DNA from: Maea johnstoni
Taxonomy: Eukaryota > Annelida > Polychaeta > Spionida > Magelonidae
Assembly: GCA_963942565.1 (NCBI GenBank)
Contig: OZ012686.1
Span: forward strand, 58,912,917-58,976,916
Length of the DNA: 64,000 bases
Direction: 5' to 3'
Shown: positions 50,331-63,300 of the stretch, piece by piece
How positions within the stretch are numbered: the first letter of the stretch is position 1
How the letters are laid out: every line of letters starts with the position of its first letter
Translations under genes and position numbers: made by a program
Notes under the pieces: generated by a model
Databases searched by the model: none
Told to the model about the DNA's origin: nothing
What the model saw: the letters and a program-made list of their open reading frames with translations, nothing else

Positions 50331-50859
50331 GTAAGTTAGAGAAAAAGAAACAATAGCTCAAAAAAAAAAAGATTTCTTACTTTCGACATACACCTCAATT
50401 TAGTTACTTTAGTATTTTCTTGTATATGCGTGCTAGATTTGGTGCAACATGATATTGATCTTTTGCGACAAATGTGTATTATTCTTAGATAAGTGTTGAA
50501 GACAAGACTAAAGAGTCAAAACTATTAAGTTGCTCAAACAAAGTAACATTCAATCCAAATAAATCAATTTAAAAGTTAAACATTTAAATTTTTGAATATA
50601 CTTGCATTTTTGTTTAACCACTTGCTCAGGCTCATTGTAGTCAACACCTATTCATTCCTGTTGCAGCCCAAATAGCTTGATGATCTTGTTAATATCATTT
50701 TAACAAAAGCCTATTTTGGAAAATATCTGAAGTAAAAATGTTAATCAGAACTCATACTATAACTCTTCCTTAGAAAAACTTCTAAAATCACTTTATTTCC
50801 AAGTTATTTTTAAAAGTATTGTGTTGTACTAACATTAAGTTTTGACATGGAACTCCAAG
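50331..50859. other. AT-rich intronic stretch
   Basis: Nothing recognisable. Confidence 0.4.
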
Positions 50860-51200
50860 CAGGAGTGGGTTAAGTCAGCGTTATCTGTTTGTTGTATTAA
50901 TATTGGGAAATAAGGAGTGGTTATTTTACTGGGAGTGAGCGGTCGACAAAGGCCTGTTTGATAATGGTGTTTATGGTGGGAGATTTGATTGCCGTAATGA
51001 TGATTACATGGATGGGACTCGGGCTATTCATTCTACTCACCCCTCTCTCTGATCATGTTACTGCTGGAGAGATTCCGTGATTTACAACCAACCGGCCCCC
51101 AGACAAGGCACATGGAACTCTATGAGACTCTCTGGGCCACACCGCCATCGCCGTGCTTGTTTAAGTTCTTGACGCACGTACACGCTCGTCCTTTATGATT
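50860..51200. other. GC-richer island
   Basis: Begins at a TTAA-element-like end (gagtgggttaag, 50864-50874), then runs as mixed-composition sequence with gattgccgtaatgatgattac and gatcatgttactg words. It looks like a conserved non-coding element; the adjacency to the TTAA end may be chance. Confidence 0.3.
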
Positions 51201-52056
51201 ACTTTGTTGTTGTTGTTGGTAATGGCTGAGAGCTAGTAGAGGAAACACTTTGACAACCAATCAGAGTTATGTCACTTAATTGCCAATCCTATAAATATAC
51301 CTTTGTAACTTATTTTCCATGTTCATTCATTTAGGAATAATTGTCTTTTGTTGTATACATGTAGCTGCTTTATGGCTTTCATTGTAACAATACATGTACA
51401 CACTCTGTAGCAATATCCTTGTGTGTCTTTAATCCTATTATCTCCAGGGGTGACTAGCGTATAGAGATATATCATAGAAAAATGAATGAAGTTACCAGCA
51501 AGAATCTATTAGCAAGAACAAGTTCCATTCAAATTAAATTGATTGTTTTTCTGAGACTAATTGTGAATATTGTACACTAGTGGTATAAATGGGTAAGCTA
51601 GTCTACTTGATTGCCTGAATAGACTGTAGCGGCTTTGAGTGGAAATCTAACTCTGATAATGGATTTCCTCATTGTAATCCTACTCTCAAGCAGTTTCATT
51701 ATGATTTGTTGAAATTAACATGATCACATTTTGATGTATATTGTTTTTGGTTATAATGAGAAGTCTCCATCGTAATAATGTTTTCTGAAAACTTGAAATC
51801 TGAGAAGGAGAGTGTGATTTAAAATGTCAAGCTTTGGAGACGCAGTGATCTACTCTTCACTGATAGGAGGTTTAAATAATGTCTTTTGTCAACTACTCAT
51901 GTGCTAGAACTGCCAGAGAATGAATTAATTTTATCAGATACCACATGCTTAAAACATTTCACTGTCTTTGCAAAGATGTCTATGTTAAATCTTTGGATAT
52001 TGGGTGAAATTGTGTTCAGTCAAATATTCATATATACATTTAAATATGTATGCATG
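51201..52056. other. AT-rich intronic stretch
   Basis: No frame, array or motif supported. Confidence 0.4.
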
Positions 52057-52243
<187 letters not shown>

Positions 52244-52879
52244 TCAGAAAATACATGATATATTGTGTAAGATTTTTTTTCTCAACAGAATCTCTATGTT
52301 GGGGTGACATGTTTTTGGTACTTGTTCTCAAAATTTGCCTACCTGTTCTTTATTTTTTCATGTAATCAAAAAGACATTTTTAGGGAACCATGTTAAATAG
52401 AAGGAATAAGGATTATGAATTGTTAGGATTCACTGAACTGTTTATCCTGATTGTCTCATGTGATAGACTTCCAATATGACAGCAAAAGCGAGCTCTGTGT
52501 GCTAGAACCAATATTATGCCACACTATCAAAATAGTTGCCATTTCTATCCTCACAATAATTGCCTTATCAAATATCACTGAAACATGGATGGTAATAGAT
52601 CTGTGCAAAACATCAAGCTTCTTATGACAAAGATATTCAGAATAGCATGCAGATAGGCAGAACTTATTTGACGTCAGTAGCAAATTGGGGATACAGGAAA
52701 TTAAAGTATTCTGGTTTCATTTGAGGAGGGGGAGGAGTCACTGTTCCAGACACAGAGGGGATTCAAAGGGTTCCAAGAATGCCTTATACAATTCGAAATG
52801 TCACTATCCTTATGAAAGAATGTCTCTTTTCTTTAGTTTTGCCTAAAACAATTAGATAGATCTTCTTTGTTAAAGTGAA
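52244..52879. other. Intronic stretch
   Basis: Nothing recognisable. Confidence 0.4.
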
Positions 52880-52915
52880 CCCCCCCCCCCCCCCCCCCCC
52901 CCCCCACCTCTCCAT
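52880..52915. repeat. Poly-C run (36 C)
   Basis: An uninterrupted C run of 36 bases, long enough for i-motif or, on the other strand, G-quadruplex folding, and likely to be length-variable. Confidence 0.97.
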
Positions 52916-53047
52916 ACAGAACAACCCTCTCTGATGGACAGCGAAAGGGAGCTCAGGAGAACTGCCAGTGAAGTGAAGTGTTTGTGTAGTTGATCACCCG
53001 CGCCTCATAAAGGCATCCTGTGAGGATTGGCATGTCTGCACCACCAT

Positions 53048-53325
53048 CAAATATTGATGATATACAAACACAATGTCCTGTTGTGAATTAATTGGCTTTT
53101 TTTTCATTGCGATGATCGAGGCTAGCACGTCCACCAATTGATTTCTGGACGAGATTCAGAATCTTACAAAATGAGCAGTTCTTCATCAGATGATGATATA
53201 CATTGATGATATACAAACACAATGACCTGTTGTGAATTTATTGGCTTTTTTTCGTTGCGCAGGCTGGCACGTCCACCAATTGATTCAGAATCTTCCAAAG
53301 TGAGCATCTCTTCATCAGATGCCTT
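53048..53325. repeat. About 150-bp tandem duplication
   Basis: attgatgatatacaaacaca, cctgttgtgaatt, gcacgtccaccaattgatt and cttcatcagatg occur in the same order in both halves. The second copy is shortened by small deletions. Confidence 0.9.
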
Positions 53326-54539
53326 CACCTTGGCAACAAGAAGATAATTCATTCTTGTGAGTTGGGGAAGCCACAGTAAACAGAACATGCCTTCCTCACA
53401 TTGCTAGATTAAACCACACACAATGATGATTACAATGGTAACTGGAAACTTACACACCTGTATAATCAATCACATTGCTGTGGGGTGATAAAGATAAATT
53501 TCATTCTATGCTGTTCAATTTCAAATTTTGAACATTGGTATATTGGACACTTTTTTTGACCGATTAGTGTTCCACTTGAGCAAGTTTCACTGCAGTTTTC
53601 TATTGTTAAATACTTAAAATGCCTTTGAGCATGACCCTATGCAGTTACCAGTATGTTGAGAATGGATCAGTGTAATAGAAATATGGCATAAGTATATTGT
53701 GTAGATATTTTGGATACATCTCCTTCAAACATTAATCATACCATTTTGATATGAATGATTCCTTGCATATTGCCTTTATGGCATGTGCTGGGATCAATTG
53801 GATAAATGGTTTATTTTAATTCAATTTCAATGCATGAGTACTTTAACTTTGGAAACTGTTGTTAGACATGTGGGGTGAAACCATGCCTCCTCCTATATTG
53901 ACAGCTGAGGTCGTAATGTGACTTTTGTGCTGGCTCCATACTTGAGGTTTCCTAGCTCGTTTGAAACGTAATAGTTATAGGGCAAGCTATACATCAGTGC
54001 TATGCTTAGAAGTTGCTATGGAAATAGCTTGGCTGCTAGGTGATATTATATAGATCCAGTCACAGTATTGGTACCAAGCCAAGATCTCATTGATGGCAGA
54101 CTTGTGGCCTTATGTGAAAACTGGGCATTTCTTTAAAGAATTGCTATGAACAGTGTTTCATGAAAATACATTCATTATTTGTTCCTCTTGAAAAAAGATG
54201 CTAATCTAATTACAATTTTATATTTTCTCCCCCCCCCCCCAAAAAAAAAAATTGAGCTTTATCTGAGGTGATTTGACTAGAATTGCTAGTTTCTGTTTTT
54301 AGGGTATTTTTCCCCAAGTTAGAATACAGTAAAACATTTCCTGTGATTATTACCATTTCCAAAGGTGTTACTAATCTATAACTGTTAGTGAAAGGGTGCA
54401 AGGGAACAGAATATCTGTTGACATTTGTAGCCCTTAGAATCCTGTTATTGTGAAACTATATACGAGTGCCACATACATCCCAGGCGAGGAACTGCTAAGC
54501 ACACTCTATAGGCATGAAGACAGAGCCTGTATGTAGTTG
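53326..54539. other. Intronic stretch
   Basis: AT-rich; a C12-A11 homopolymer junction lies at 54229-54251. Nothing coding. Confidence 0.4.
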
Positions 54540-54830
54540 CCTACAAATTGGCCTGCATAATTAGACTGCGCTCACTTGGAATACTGGTTGTAAGGAGTGT
54601 AGGAAAAGGCCAGTCAGACTTCCCTGGCCCAGCCAAGGACAATCAGTCCCAAATGATACGCTGGAGGTGCCCCCAATCCCATCTATTAGCCCCTGTTAGT
54701 ATTCCGCTCATGTGTTATATTAGACTAATGCATAGGCAACCTTGCCACAATGACTGGGATTATACAGGTCGATGCCTCATCCCAGAACCTCGCCACCCGC
54801 CCGCCAAAGCCAAACCATAATCAATTGAGC
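54540..54830. other. GC-richer island
   Basis: A plus-strand frame is open for 90 codons (54548-54820) but resembles no family and has neither strong splice sites nor a start context. Composition fits a conserved non-coding element. Confidence 0.25.
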
Positions 54831-55646
54831 ACTTCATAAAGCATGTGTTTGAGAAATGCTGCAAAACATCATGTTTCTATCGCTGCTTTAATTCCTATAT
54901 CAATTGGTCATTTTGCAAGACATCATGCTTTGAGTGCCTTATAAATTGGTTATTAAGTTCTGTAAACTATGGATTCAGGTTTTGAATCCAGAGGATTTAT
55001 ATTTTAGAAGTAGGTAGTGTAATCCTTAAGGTCAGGCTGATAGGGGCAGATTGTATAATGCTAGATAGGTTGTTTTATATGGGCAGTTGTAGTCTCATTG
55101 GTGTGTGTAGATTTTCATAGATCCTTAGAAAATTCTTTATATATGAAAAAGTGTAAACTCATGTGTGTCCTTACCAAGTAAGTTTCATAGGAATAATAGA
55201 TATTTTCCTATGAATTTAAATGTTGGACATTAAGTGAGTTGTGAATGCTGCCATTTTTCACTAACAGTGTAATAAATCATTTGGTAGGTCCACGGTTGTG
55301 GTTAGATTAATTACTTGTATTACTGAATAGCATGTTTGTACCATGCAGTTAAGTTAATGACCTTTTAATCAAAATATCTGTCACATGTCATTCTGAAGGA
55401 AAATACCACAAGGTTGTTATAGATCCATAACTTTGCTTGATTATTATTTTCAATCCTATTCAACCTATATCAGCCTGAGGAAGCATTTCTAGAGAATGTG
55501 CAATTTTGCATTGTGAGATTATATGCCATATGCTGTGGCTCTCATATCTGAAGTGAAAATATCCACTCTTGGAGAATTTTTCACCAGAATTGGATTTCCT
55601 TGCCAACATGTTATGTGCATCACTGCAGGCCAAACCACAGTCTGTG
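54831..55646. other. AT-rich intronic stretch
   Basis: Nothing recognisable. Confidence 0.4.
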
Positions 55647-55861
55647 TTAACCTATTCTGTCCTAGACAGGCACGCAGCTTGGAGCAATAACTTCACCTAA
55701 ATACTAATCTGAGGACATCAATTTTTACAATATTTTAGTGGAATATAATGAACATTTTCAATCTAAAAATATTTTCATGTTTATATATCTTAATATTTTG
55801 TATTGAAAATCTGTGTCTTTGTGCGAGAGCTTGTGCAGTATTCTGGGCGTGAATGTGTTAA
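55647..55861. mobile_element. TTAA-type MITE candidate at the edge of the 98-bp array
   Basis: The left end TTAACCTATTCTGTCC and the inverted right end TTAACACATTCACGCCC share TTAAC, ATTC and CC in register, about 215 bp apart, with an AT-rich interior. The right 36 bp are exactly the part repeated in every unit of the adjoining array. The terminal match is modest, so family assignment is tentative. Confidence 0.45.
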
Positions 55862-58800
55862 ATCAGATACCATTAGCACCAAAGGAGATTAGGGAGGCGA
55901 GTGTTTCAAGGGAAGTGTGCAGCAGAGCTTGTGCAGTATTCTGGGTGTGAATGTGTTAAATCAGATACCATTAGCACCAAAGGAGATTAGGTAGGTGAGT
56001 GTTTCAAGGGAAGTGTGCAGCAGAGCTTGTGCAGTATTCTGGGTGTGAATGTGTTAAATCAGATACCATTAGCACCAAAGGAGATTAGGGAGGCGAGTGT
56101 TTCAAGGGAAGTGTGCAGCAGAGCTTGTGCAGTATTCTGGGTGTGAATGTGTTAAATCAGATACCATTAGCACCAAAGGAGATTAGGTAGGCGAGTGTTT
56201 CAAGGGAAGTGTGCAGCAGAGCTTGTGCAGTATTCTGGGTGTGAATGTGTTAAATCAGATACCATTAGCACCAAAGGAGATTAGGGAGGTGAGTGTTTCA
56301 AGGGAAGTGTGCAGCAGAGCTTGTGCAGTATTCTGGGTGTGAATGTGTTAAATCAGATACCATTAGCACCAAAGGAGATTAGGGAGGCGAGTGTTTCAAG
56401 GGAAGTGTGCAGCAGAGCTTGTGCAGTATTCTGGGTGTGAATGTGTTAAATCAGATACCATTAGCACCAAAGGAGATTAGGGAGGTGAGTGTTTCAAGGG
56501 AAGTGTGCAGCAGAGCTTGTGCAGTATTCTGGGTGTGAATGTGTTAAATCAGATACCATTAGCACCAAAGGAGATTAGGGAGGCGAGTGTTTCAAGGGAA
56601 GTGTGCAGCAGAGCTTGTGCAGTATTCTGGGTGTGAATGTGTTAAATCAGATACCATTAGCACCAAAGGAGATTAGGGAGGCGAGTGTTTCAAGGGAAGT
56701 GTGCAGCAGAGCTTGTGCAGTATTCTGGGTGTGAATGTGTTAAATCAGATACCATTAGCACCAAAGGAGATTAGGGAGGCGAGTGTTTCAAGGGAAGTGT
56801 GCAGCAGAGCTTGTGCAGTATTCTGGGTGTGAATGTGTTAAATCAGATACCATTAGCACCAAAGGAGATTAGGGAGGTGAGTGTTTCAAGGGAAGTGTGC
56901 AGCAGAGCTTGTGCAGTATTCTGGGTGTGAATGTGTTAAATCAGATACCATTAGCACCAAAGGAGATTAGGGAGGCGAGTGTTTCAAGGGAAGTGTGCAG
57001 CAGAGCTTGTGCAGTATTCTGGGTGTGAATGTGTTAAATCAGATACCATTAGCACCAAAGGAGATTAGGGAGGCGAGTGTTTCAAGGGAAGTGTGCAGCA
57101 GAGCTTGTGCAGTATTCTGGGTGTGAATGTGTTAAATCAGATACCATTAGCACCAAAGGAGATTAGGGAGGTGAGTGTTTCAAGGGAAGTGTGCAGCAGA
57201 GCTTGTGCAGTATTCTGGGTGTGAATGTGTTAAATCAGATACCATTAGCACCAAAGGAGATTAGGGAGGCGAGTGTTTCAAGGGAAGTGTGCAGCAGAGC
57301 TTGTGCAGTATTCTGGGTGTGAATGTGTTAAATCAGATACCATTAGCACCAAAGGAGGTTAGGGAGGTGAGTGTTTCAAGGGAAGTGTGCAGCAGAGCTT
57401 GTGCCGTATTCTGGGCGTGAATGTGTTAAGTCAGATACCATTAGCACCAAAGGAGATTAGGGAGGCGAGTGTTTCAAGGGAAGTGTGCAGCAGAGCTTGT
57501 GCAGTATTCTGGGTGTGAATGTGTTAAATCAGATACCATTAGCAGCAAAGGAGATTAGGGAGGTAAGTGTTTCAAGGGAAGTGTGCAGCAGAGCTTGTGC
57601 AGTATTCTGGGTGTGAATGTGTTAAATCAGATACCATTAGCACCAAAGGAGATTAGGTAGGTGAGTGTTTCAAGGGAAGTGTGCAGCAGAGCTTGTGCAG
57701 TATTCTGGGTGTGAATGTGTTAAATCAGATACCATTAGCACCAAAGGAGATTAGGGAGGTGAGTGTTTCAAGGGAAGTGTGCAGCAGAGCTTGTGCAGTA
57801 TTCTGGGTGTGAATGTGTTAAATCAGATACCATTAGCAGCAAAGGAGATTAGGGAGGTGAGTGTTTCAAGGGAAGTGTGCAGCAGAGCTTGTGCAGTATT
57901 CTGGGTGTGAATGTGTTAAATCAGATACCATTAGCACCAAAGGAGATTAGGGAGGCGAGTGTTTCAAGGGAAGTGTGCAGCAGAGCTTGTGCAGTATTCT
58001 GGGTGTGAATGTGTTAAATCAGATACCATTAGCACCAAAGGAGATTAGGTAGGTGAGTGTTTCAAGGGAAGTGTGCAGCAGAGCTTGTGCAGTATTCTGG
58101 GTGTGAATGTGTTAAATCAGATACCATTAGCACCAAAGGAGATTAGGGAGGTGAGTGTTTCAAGGGAAGTGTGCAGCAGAGCTTGTGCAGTATTCTGGGT
58201 GTGAATGTGTTAAATCAGATACCATTAGCACCAAAGGAGATTAGGGAGGCGAGTGTTTCAAGGGAAGTGTGCAGCAGAGCTTGTGCAGTATTCTGGGTGT
58301 GAATGTGTTAAATCAGATACCATTAGCACCAAAGGAGATTAGGGAGGTGAGTGTTTCAAGGGAAGTGTGCAGCAGAGCTTGTGCAGTATTCTGGGCGTGA
58401 ATGTGTTAAATCAGATACCATTAGCACCAAAGGAGATTAGGGAGGTGAGTGTTTCAAGGGAAGTGTGCAGCAGAGCTTGTGCAGTATTCTGGGTGTGAAT
58501 GTGTTAAATCAGATACCATTAGCACCAAAGGAGATTAGGGAGGTGAGTGTTTCAAGGGAAGTGTGCAGCAGAGCTTGTGCAGTATTCTGGGTGTGAATGT
58601 GTTAAGTCAGATACCATTAGCACCAAAGGAGATTAGGGAGGCGAGTGTTTCAAGGGAAGTGTGCAGCAGAGCTTGTGCAGTATTCTGGGTGTGAATGTGT
58701 TAAATCAGATACCATTAGCACCAAAGGAGATTAGGGAGGTGAGTGTTTCAAGGGAAGTGTGCAGCAGAGCTTGTGCAGTATTCTGGGCGTGAATGTGTTA

Positions 58801-59064
58801 AGTCAGATACCATTAGCACCAAAGGAGATTAGGGAGGTGAGTGTTTCAAGGGAAGTGTGCAGCAGAGCTTGTGCAGTATTCTGGGTGTGAATGTGTTAAA
58901 TCAGATACCATTAGCACCAAAGGAGATTAGGGAGGTGAGTGTTTCAAGGGAAGTGTGCAGCAGAGCTTGTGCAGTATTCTGGGCGTGAATGTGTTAAGTC
59001 AGATACCATTAGCACCAAAGGAGATTAGGGAGGTGAGTGTTTCAAGGGAAGTGTGCAGCAGAGT
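55826..59064. repeat. 98-bp tandem array, about 33 units
   Basis: Units start agcttgtgcagtattctggg every 98 bp. Each contains gtgaatgtgttaaatcagat, accattagcaccaaaggag, attagggagg(c/t)gagtg and aagggaagtgtgcagcag. Variation is limited to a handful of sites: ggcgag/ggtgag and gggcgtg/gggtgtg (CpG to TpG), gttaaat/gttaagt, cacc/cagc and aggg/aggt. The period is not a multiple of three, and no frame runs through it. Near-identity shows recent or ongoing homogenisation. Confidence 0.98.
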
Positions 59065-59648
59065 TTATTGAGTAACTAGATTTCCCTGCATTGTTGTATA
59101 TGTAGCCCTGGATAAGATTCTTACAGCTCGAGCCTCGGAGGCCGACAATGACCCATGACATTTAAGCATGTGCAATTCAATAACCAAACCAACAAATCCC
59201 TTCTCTTCGCTGACACGCCGTGTTTACTATGGTATAAGAGAGCGCTGGTGATATTACAAGCAGTCGCAGCGTCCTCCTCCTCCTTCTCTGTGGCTTAGTA
59301 ATGCCTGTAATATGTGCTCCAAGAGCACCTGCTTGCTGGGAGTCCTACACCACTTGACACTTATTGCCTGTTCACAGCAGAGAGAGGGGAGCTTTTGCTA
59401 ATGCTTATACCTATCTAGACCTGGGGGTAGAATACCATGTGGCTATAACATGTAAAACCATGCGGTTATAGCATGCAACCCCATGTGGTTATAATCCCTT
59501 GACAAGTTATGGGTTTAATGGTTTGATGGACCACCTGGACTACCTTGATGAAACTCCTAAGCTAGACTTGCTACTAGTCTGTCGTATACCCATACCCATC
59601 ACCTAGAGCACAAGTTTGTCCCATCCCATGTTTCTCTTTTACCCACAG
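59065..59648. other. GC-richer island after the array
   Basis: Mixed-composition sequence with gctcgagcctcgg and ctcctcctccttc words, then three short imperfect repeats of about 29 bp (ccatg(t/c)ggctataacatg type) at 59438-59497. It may hold a regulatory element. Confidence 0.3.
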
Positions 59649-59787
59649 GATGGAGCCATCAAAGCAGCCCCTAGTGTCATGTTGGTGCAGTCTGCAGCAA
59701 ATTGATGACATTAGTTGTTGTTACACCTGTTTAACTCAAAAGGTTGCCCAAAATTTAAATTACTCTAAATCCATTCTTCCCTACTGG
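59649..59787 (+). CDS. Weak candidate exon of unknown product
   Basis: A good acceptor (tgtttctcttttacccacag) precedes 46 open codons (MEPSKQPLVSCWCSLQQIDD, then ISCCYTCLTQ and onward) that end at TGG|gtaagc. It enters in phase 2 and leaves in phase 0. FEZ exon C leaves in phase 0, so this cannot follow it directly, and the Cys-rich sequence is unlike FEZ. Probably a chance pairing of splice-like words. Confidence 0.15.
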
Positions 59788-60177
59788 GTAAGCAATTTTC
59801 TTTGATTAATAAGGCTAGTTTGGGAGAGCTGTTGTTTTAAAGTTTAGGACTCGTCTTGAATTGTTATAAGCCGTATACTATAGGTGAAAATGATATCTAA
59901 TAGAACCAATTGAAGCTTACTGAAAGATGATATGTTCCCATGAGGGAATGCACAATTTTCTGTCAAAGATGATAACTATCCTGTTCTAGTTTGTATTGGG
60001 TATTACTTTAAGTGAAATGGCCACAGTGCTAAAGGTGACTTGACCCGCCGCGGGCTGGCTGTGGTGGTGTGTATGTGTGGGTTGTAGATGATGAGTCTGT
60101 ATTCATGCAGCTCTCCACACATTAAACCACATGTCTAACAGTCTAAGAGCAGCCCACCTGAGCCATGTTCAGCACCA

Positions 60178-60346
60178 GCCAGCAGCACACCCTTGCATAT
60201 AGATACCCATTGAAAAAGGGGAGCTGGCCAAGGATACTCTGAAAAGGAACTGGAGTAAAGAATCAGCAGCACACCCATGCATATAGATACCCATTGAAAA
60301 AGGGGAGCTTGATCAAAGATACTTTGAAAAGGAACTGGGGTTAAGA
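60178..60346. repeat. About 86-bp tandem duplication
   Basis: cagcagcacaccc, tgcatatagatacccattg, aaaaaggggagct and gaaaaggaactgg appear twice in the same order. Confidence 0.95.
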
Positions 60347-63300
60347 AAAAATCCAAAATATGTGAAGACCATTTCTTGAGATGATCTTGCAAACGTCTTT
60401 CATTTCTATGATTTCCAAAACAAGCATTTATTGGGAAAACATACCTGAAATAGCCTGTTTTGTAGTGGATATGTATAAAGTATCACAAATACAACCTGTA
60501 AATACAGACATAGACATTAACATTTATACAATGTCTACCACCATCCATATATATATATGTGTGTTTGAAAATAATACCTTTCTTACCAATCTACAACATA
60601 TGTAGCTTAATACTAACCAGCATTTTCCCATGGAAAAGTGATATTTTGCATAATATTGGATGATAAATGGAATTCAAATTCAGTAATTTAAACATGACAC
60701 TGTGCTTGAGTTATGGTTGGGAATATATGAGAAAAACAGAATGATCTATTGGGAAATCATGCGGCTTGCTAATATACCTTTGAGGTATGCATAAATCATG
60801 ATTTAAAACTGCATTATTTGGTGGATGTAATTATGGTGTATCTATGTGTTTACCACCCTATCCCCTTGGCGACAGACAGGTTCCCTCAGGTACCACGGCA
60901 CCATGCTGCTGTACCAAAACAATTAACACCTGTAGGTTATGCTCAAATACCTTGCTGGAATTAATGGCCAAAAACTAGGTCATTTATTCCTGGACAGAAT
61001 TGTCCAAAAAAATCAACCCTACATCAACTATTTTTTTCTCATAGCTATGTTTTATATATTTACCAATTGGTCCTAATTTGTATTTCTATACCATGGTCAA
61101 TTTTTCCAACAAATAACGGATTTTATACCAAAGCAGATTTATGTAATCAAATCACCTTTATACCTTGGTCAATTTGTCCGAAAGATATATCTTAGGCGCT
61201 TGGCAAGTACTTTCTCTACCATTCATTAGTTTTACCAGCCATATTTTCTATGCATGAGTGGGCAACCCATCACCCACTGGAGAACCTTTCCATACCATAT
61301 ACAACATAGATCCCACACCATATACAACATCAGTGCTGTCACACATGCCATTGGAGGAGGGTTTAGGATGCCTTGCTGGTTGTGCACAGAATTTGGATGG
61401 GCATGTACGTCTTTGTCTGTTTTGAGGCATGTGGAAACATGAATCATATAACTAGTAAGTGTATTTTCATCAGGATTGCTATTTTTTACCTTGTCAAAAG
61501 GAAAATAGAAATGGTGGTATTTAATTTCATTGTCTTCTGGATATTTCACATGCTTTTCTTTAATATTTGATATTCTAACATTTATAAAAGGCAGAGTTGG
61601 GAAAAGGTCCTTAAACCCACCATTTCCTGAAACGAGAACCAGAAGAATGCCTTGTTATTATATCTGAAATGTTCAGCCTTTAATTGGTAAACCTTGCTAT
61701 TTCTTACTATGAGGGGGGGGGGTATTAGCATTGATTGGTTGGTTCTTCCAAGGGCAACAGAGTCAGCCATGTGATGTTGTTGATTCCTCTCTCATGCCCT
61801 GCTGCCCAGCACCTAGCTATCAGCATATAGGACCCATGCCTGGATGCCCAGATTCCTGGCTTGGCTGAATGTGAGGGACACTGGACCTAGTGGTGGCTCT
61901 GATAACTCAGCTGGCCAGGCCACAATATGAATACTGTACAAATTGGTCAATATAGACCGTTTATGTAACAAACCTGTCTGCAGACAACCCTCCATCAAAT
62001 TAGGAAGCATTGCATTCTGGGATTGCTATCTCTTGTTTGGATAACATGAGAAATAAGGGGAAGTGGAATTATGTATTGAAAGTAGTATTTGATATTAATG
62101 ACATGAAAAAGTCCAGTGCAGATCTTGTCAATGTGTTCAGAGAAATAGATTGTCCCTGATGTGTTGTAGCTATGTACACAGAAATCCTAGATGCAGACAA
62201 ACCTCTTTTGCGTTGGCATGCAAATGAGTTGCTGTTTTGTAGAACCCTGACTGTGAGCAGGAATGGGTTCAGATACTAAAGGTGGCTACCATGAAAGGGA
62301 GTGAGGTGGTGTACTCAATAGACCAGCGATGTGTCCTGCGTCTTCTCTTTGATACTGGATCAGATTCCTGCTCTCAGAATTAGTATGATGTTTGATGGTC
62401 CATGTGGGACTCGCGCTACATTTACTAACCAGGACCCAGGCCTTGCACTTATTGACCATATAAGGGCATACTTGGCATAACTGGCAGACTGCCAATAGTT
62501 GGTGTAGCAGGTTTCTCAAGTACATATCCAATAAAACAATCAGTGCCTGTGACACATCAAAACACTGTATATTTATAGATTGTGTTCATTACTGAAGTAT
62601 ATTTTGCCAAAATATTTATAGGACAAACTATATTCAGAACTCAATGAACTCTCACTCTAATTTGCAAATTGCATCCCCAAGTTATACTTGCCTTATGTAT
62701 CATGATAGCAAATACAGTGTACAATTCAAGGCATAGAATAGGTTAACGATATATTGGTTACTCTGTTTTAGGATGGATTTTGTTATTCTTTAATCCCCTC
62801 ATTGTCTCCCTGGTACCTCATTCAATGTAGTTTATCCAGTTGGTTAATCAGGATCATTTGACTATAATCTTAGCATATAAGATTTGGAATTTGGAGTATC
62901 ATTTTTCCTTACTTCTTTGCCATATTGTGCCTCAGTCGTGACTAGCCAGTTGTAAGTGATGGAGGAAACATTCTCACATGCACCATCCAGGACTCTGTGA
63001 TGTCCTTTCTCTCTCGACTTCTGTGTGAACCTGAACCATGCTAGAATATTCTATAATAAGTCACTCATGGCCAAATCTTAGTTAAAAAGTTAAAAAGTTA
63101 AAAAGCAATATTATTGCCTTTCAAAAACTCTTTGGTTTCAGTTACAGAAAGTTGTTTTCAAGGTTATCAAGATATCAGACCGTCTGACAAGTTTGGATCC
63201 AAATATGTTCAATAGCACTGAGGATCCAAGGCATACCTCCAAGCATTTTCCGTCGATCAATTTGGAATTTCCTTTCATTGACTTTGTGACGTTCTCTCTG

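Noticed and set aside
54548-54820. Plus-strand 90-codon frame
   Set aside because: No family resemblance, splice support or start context.
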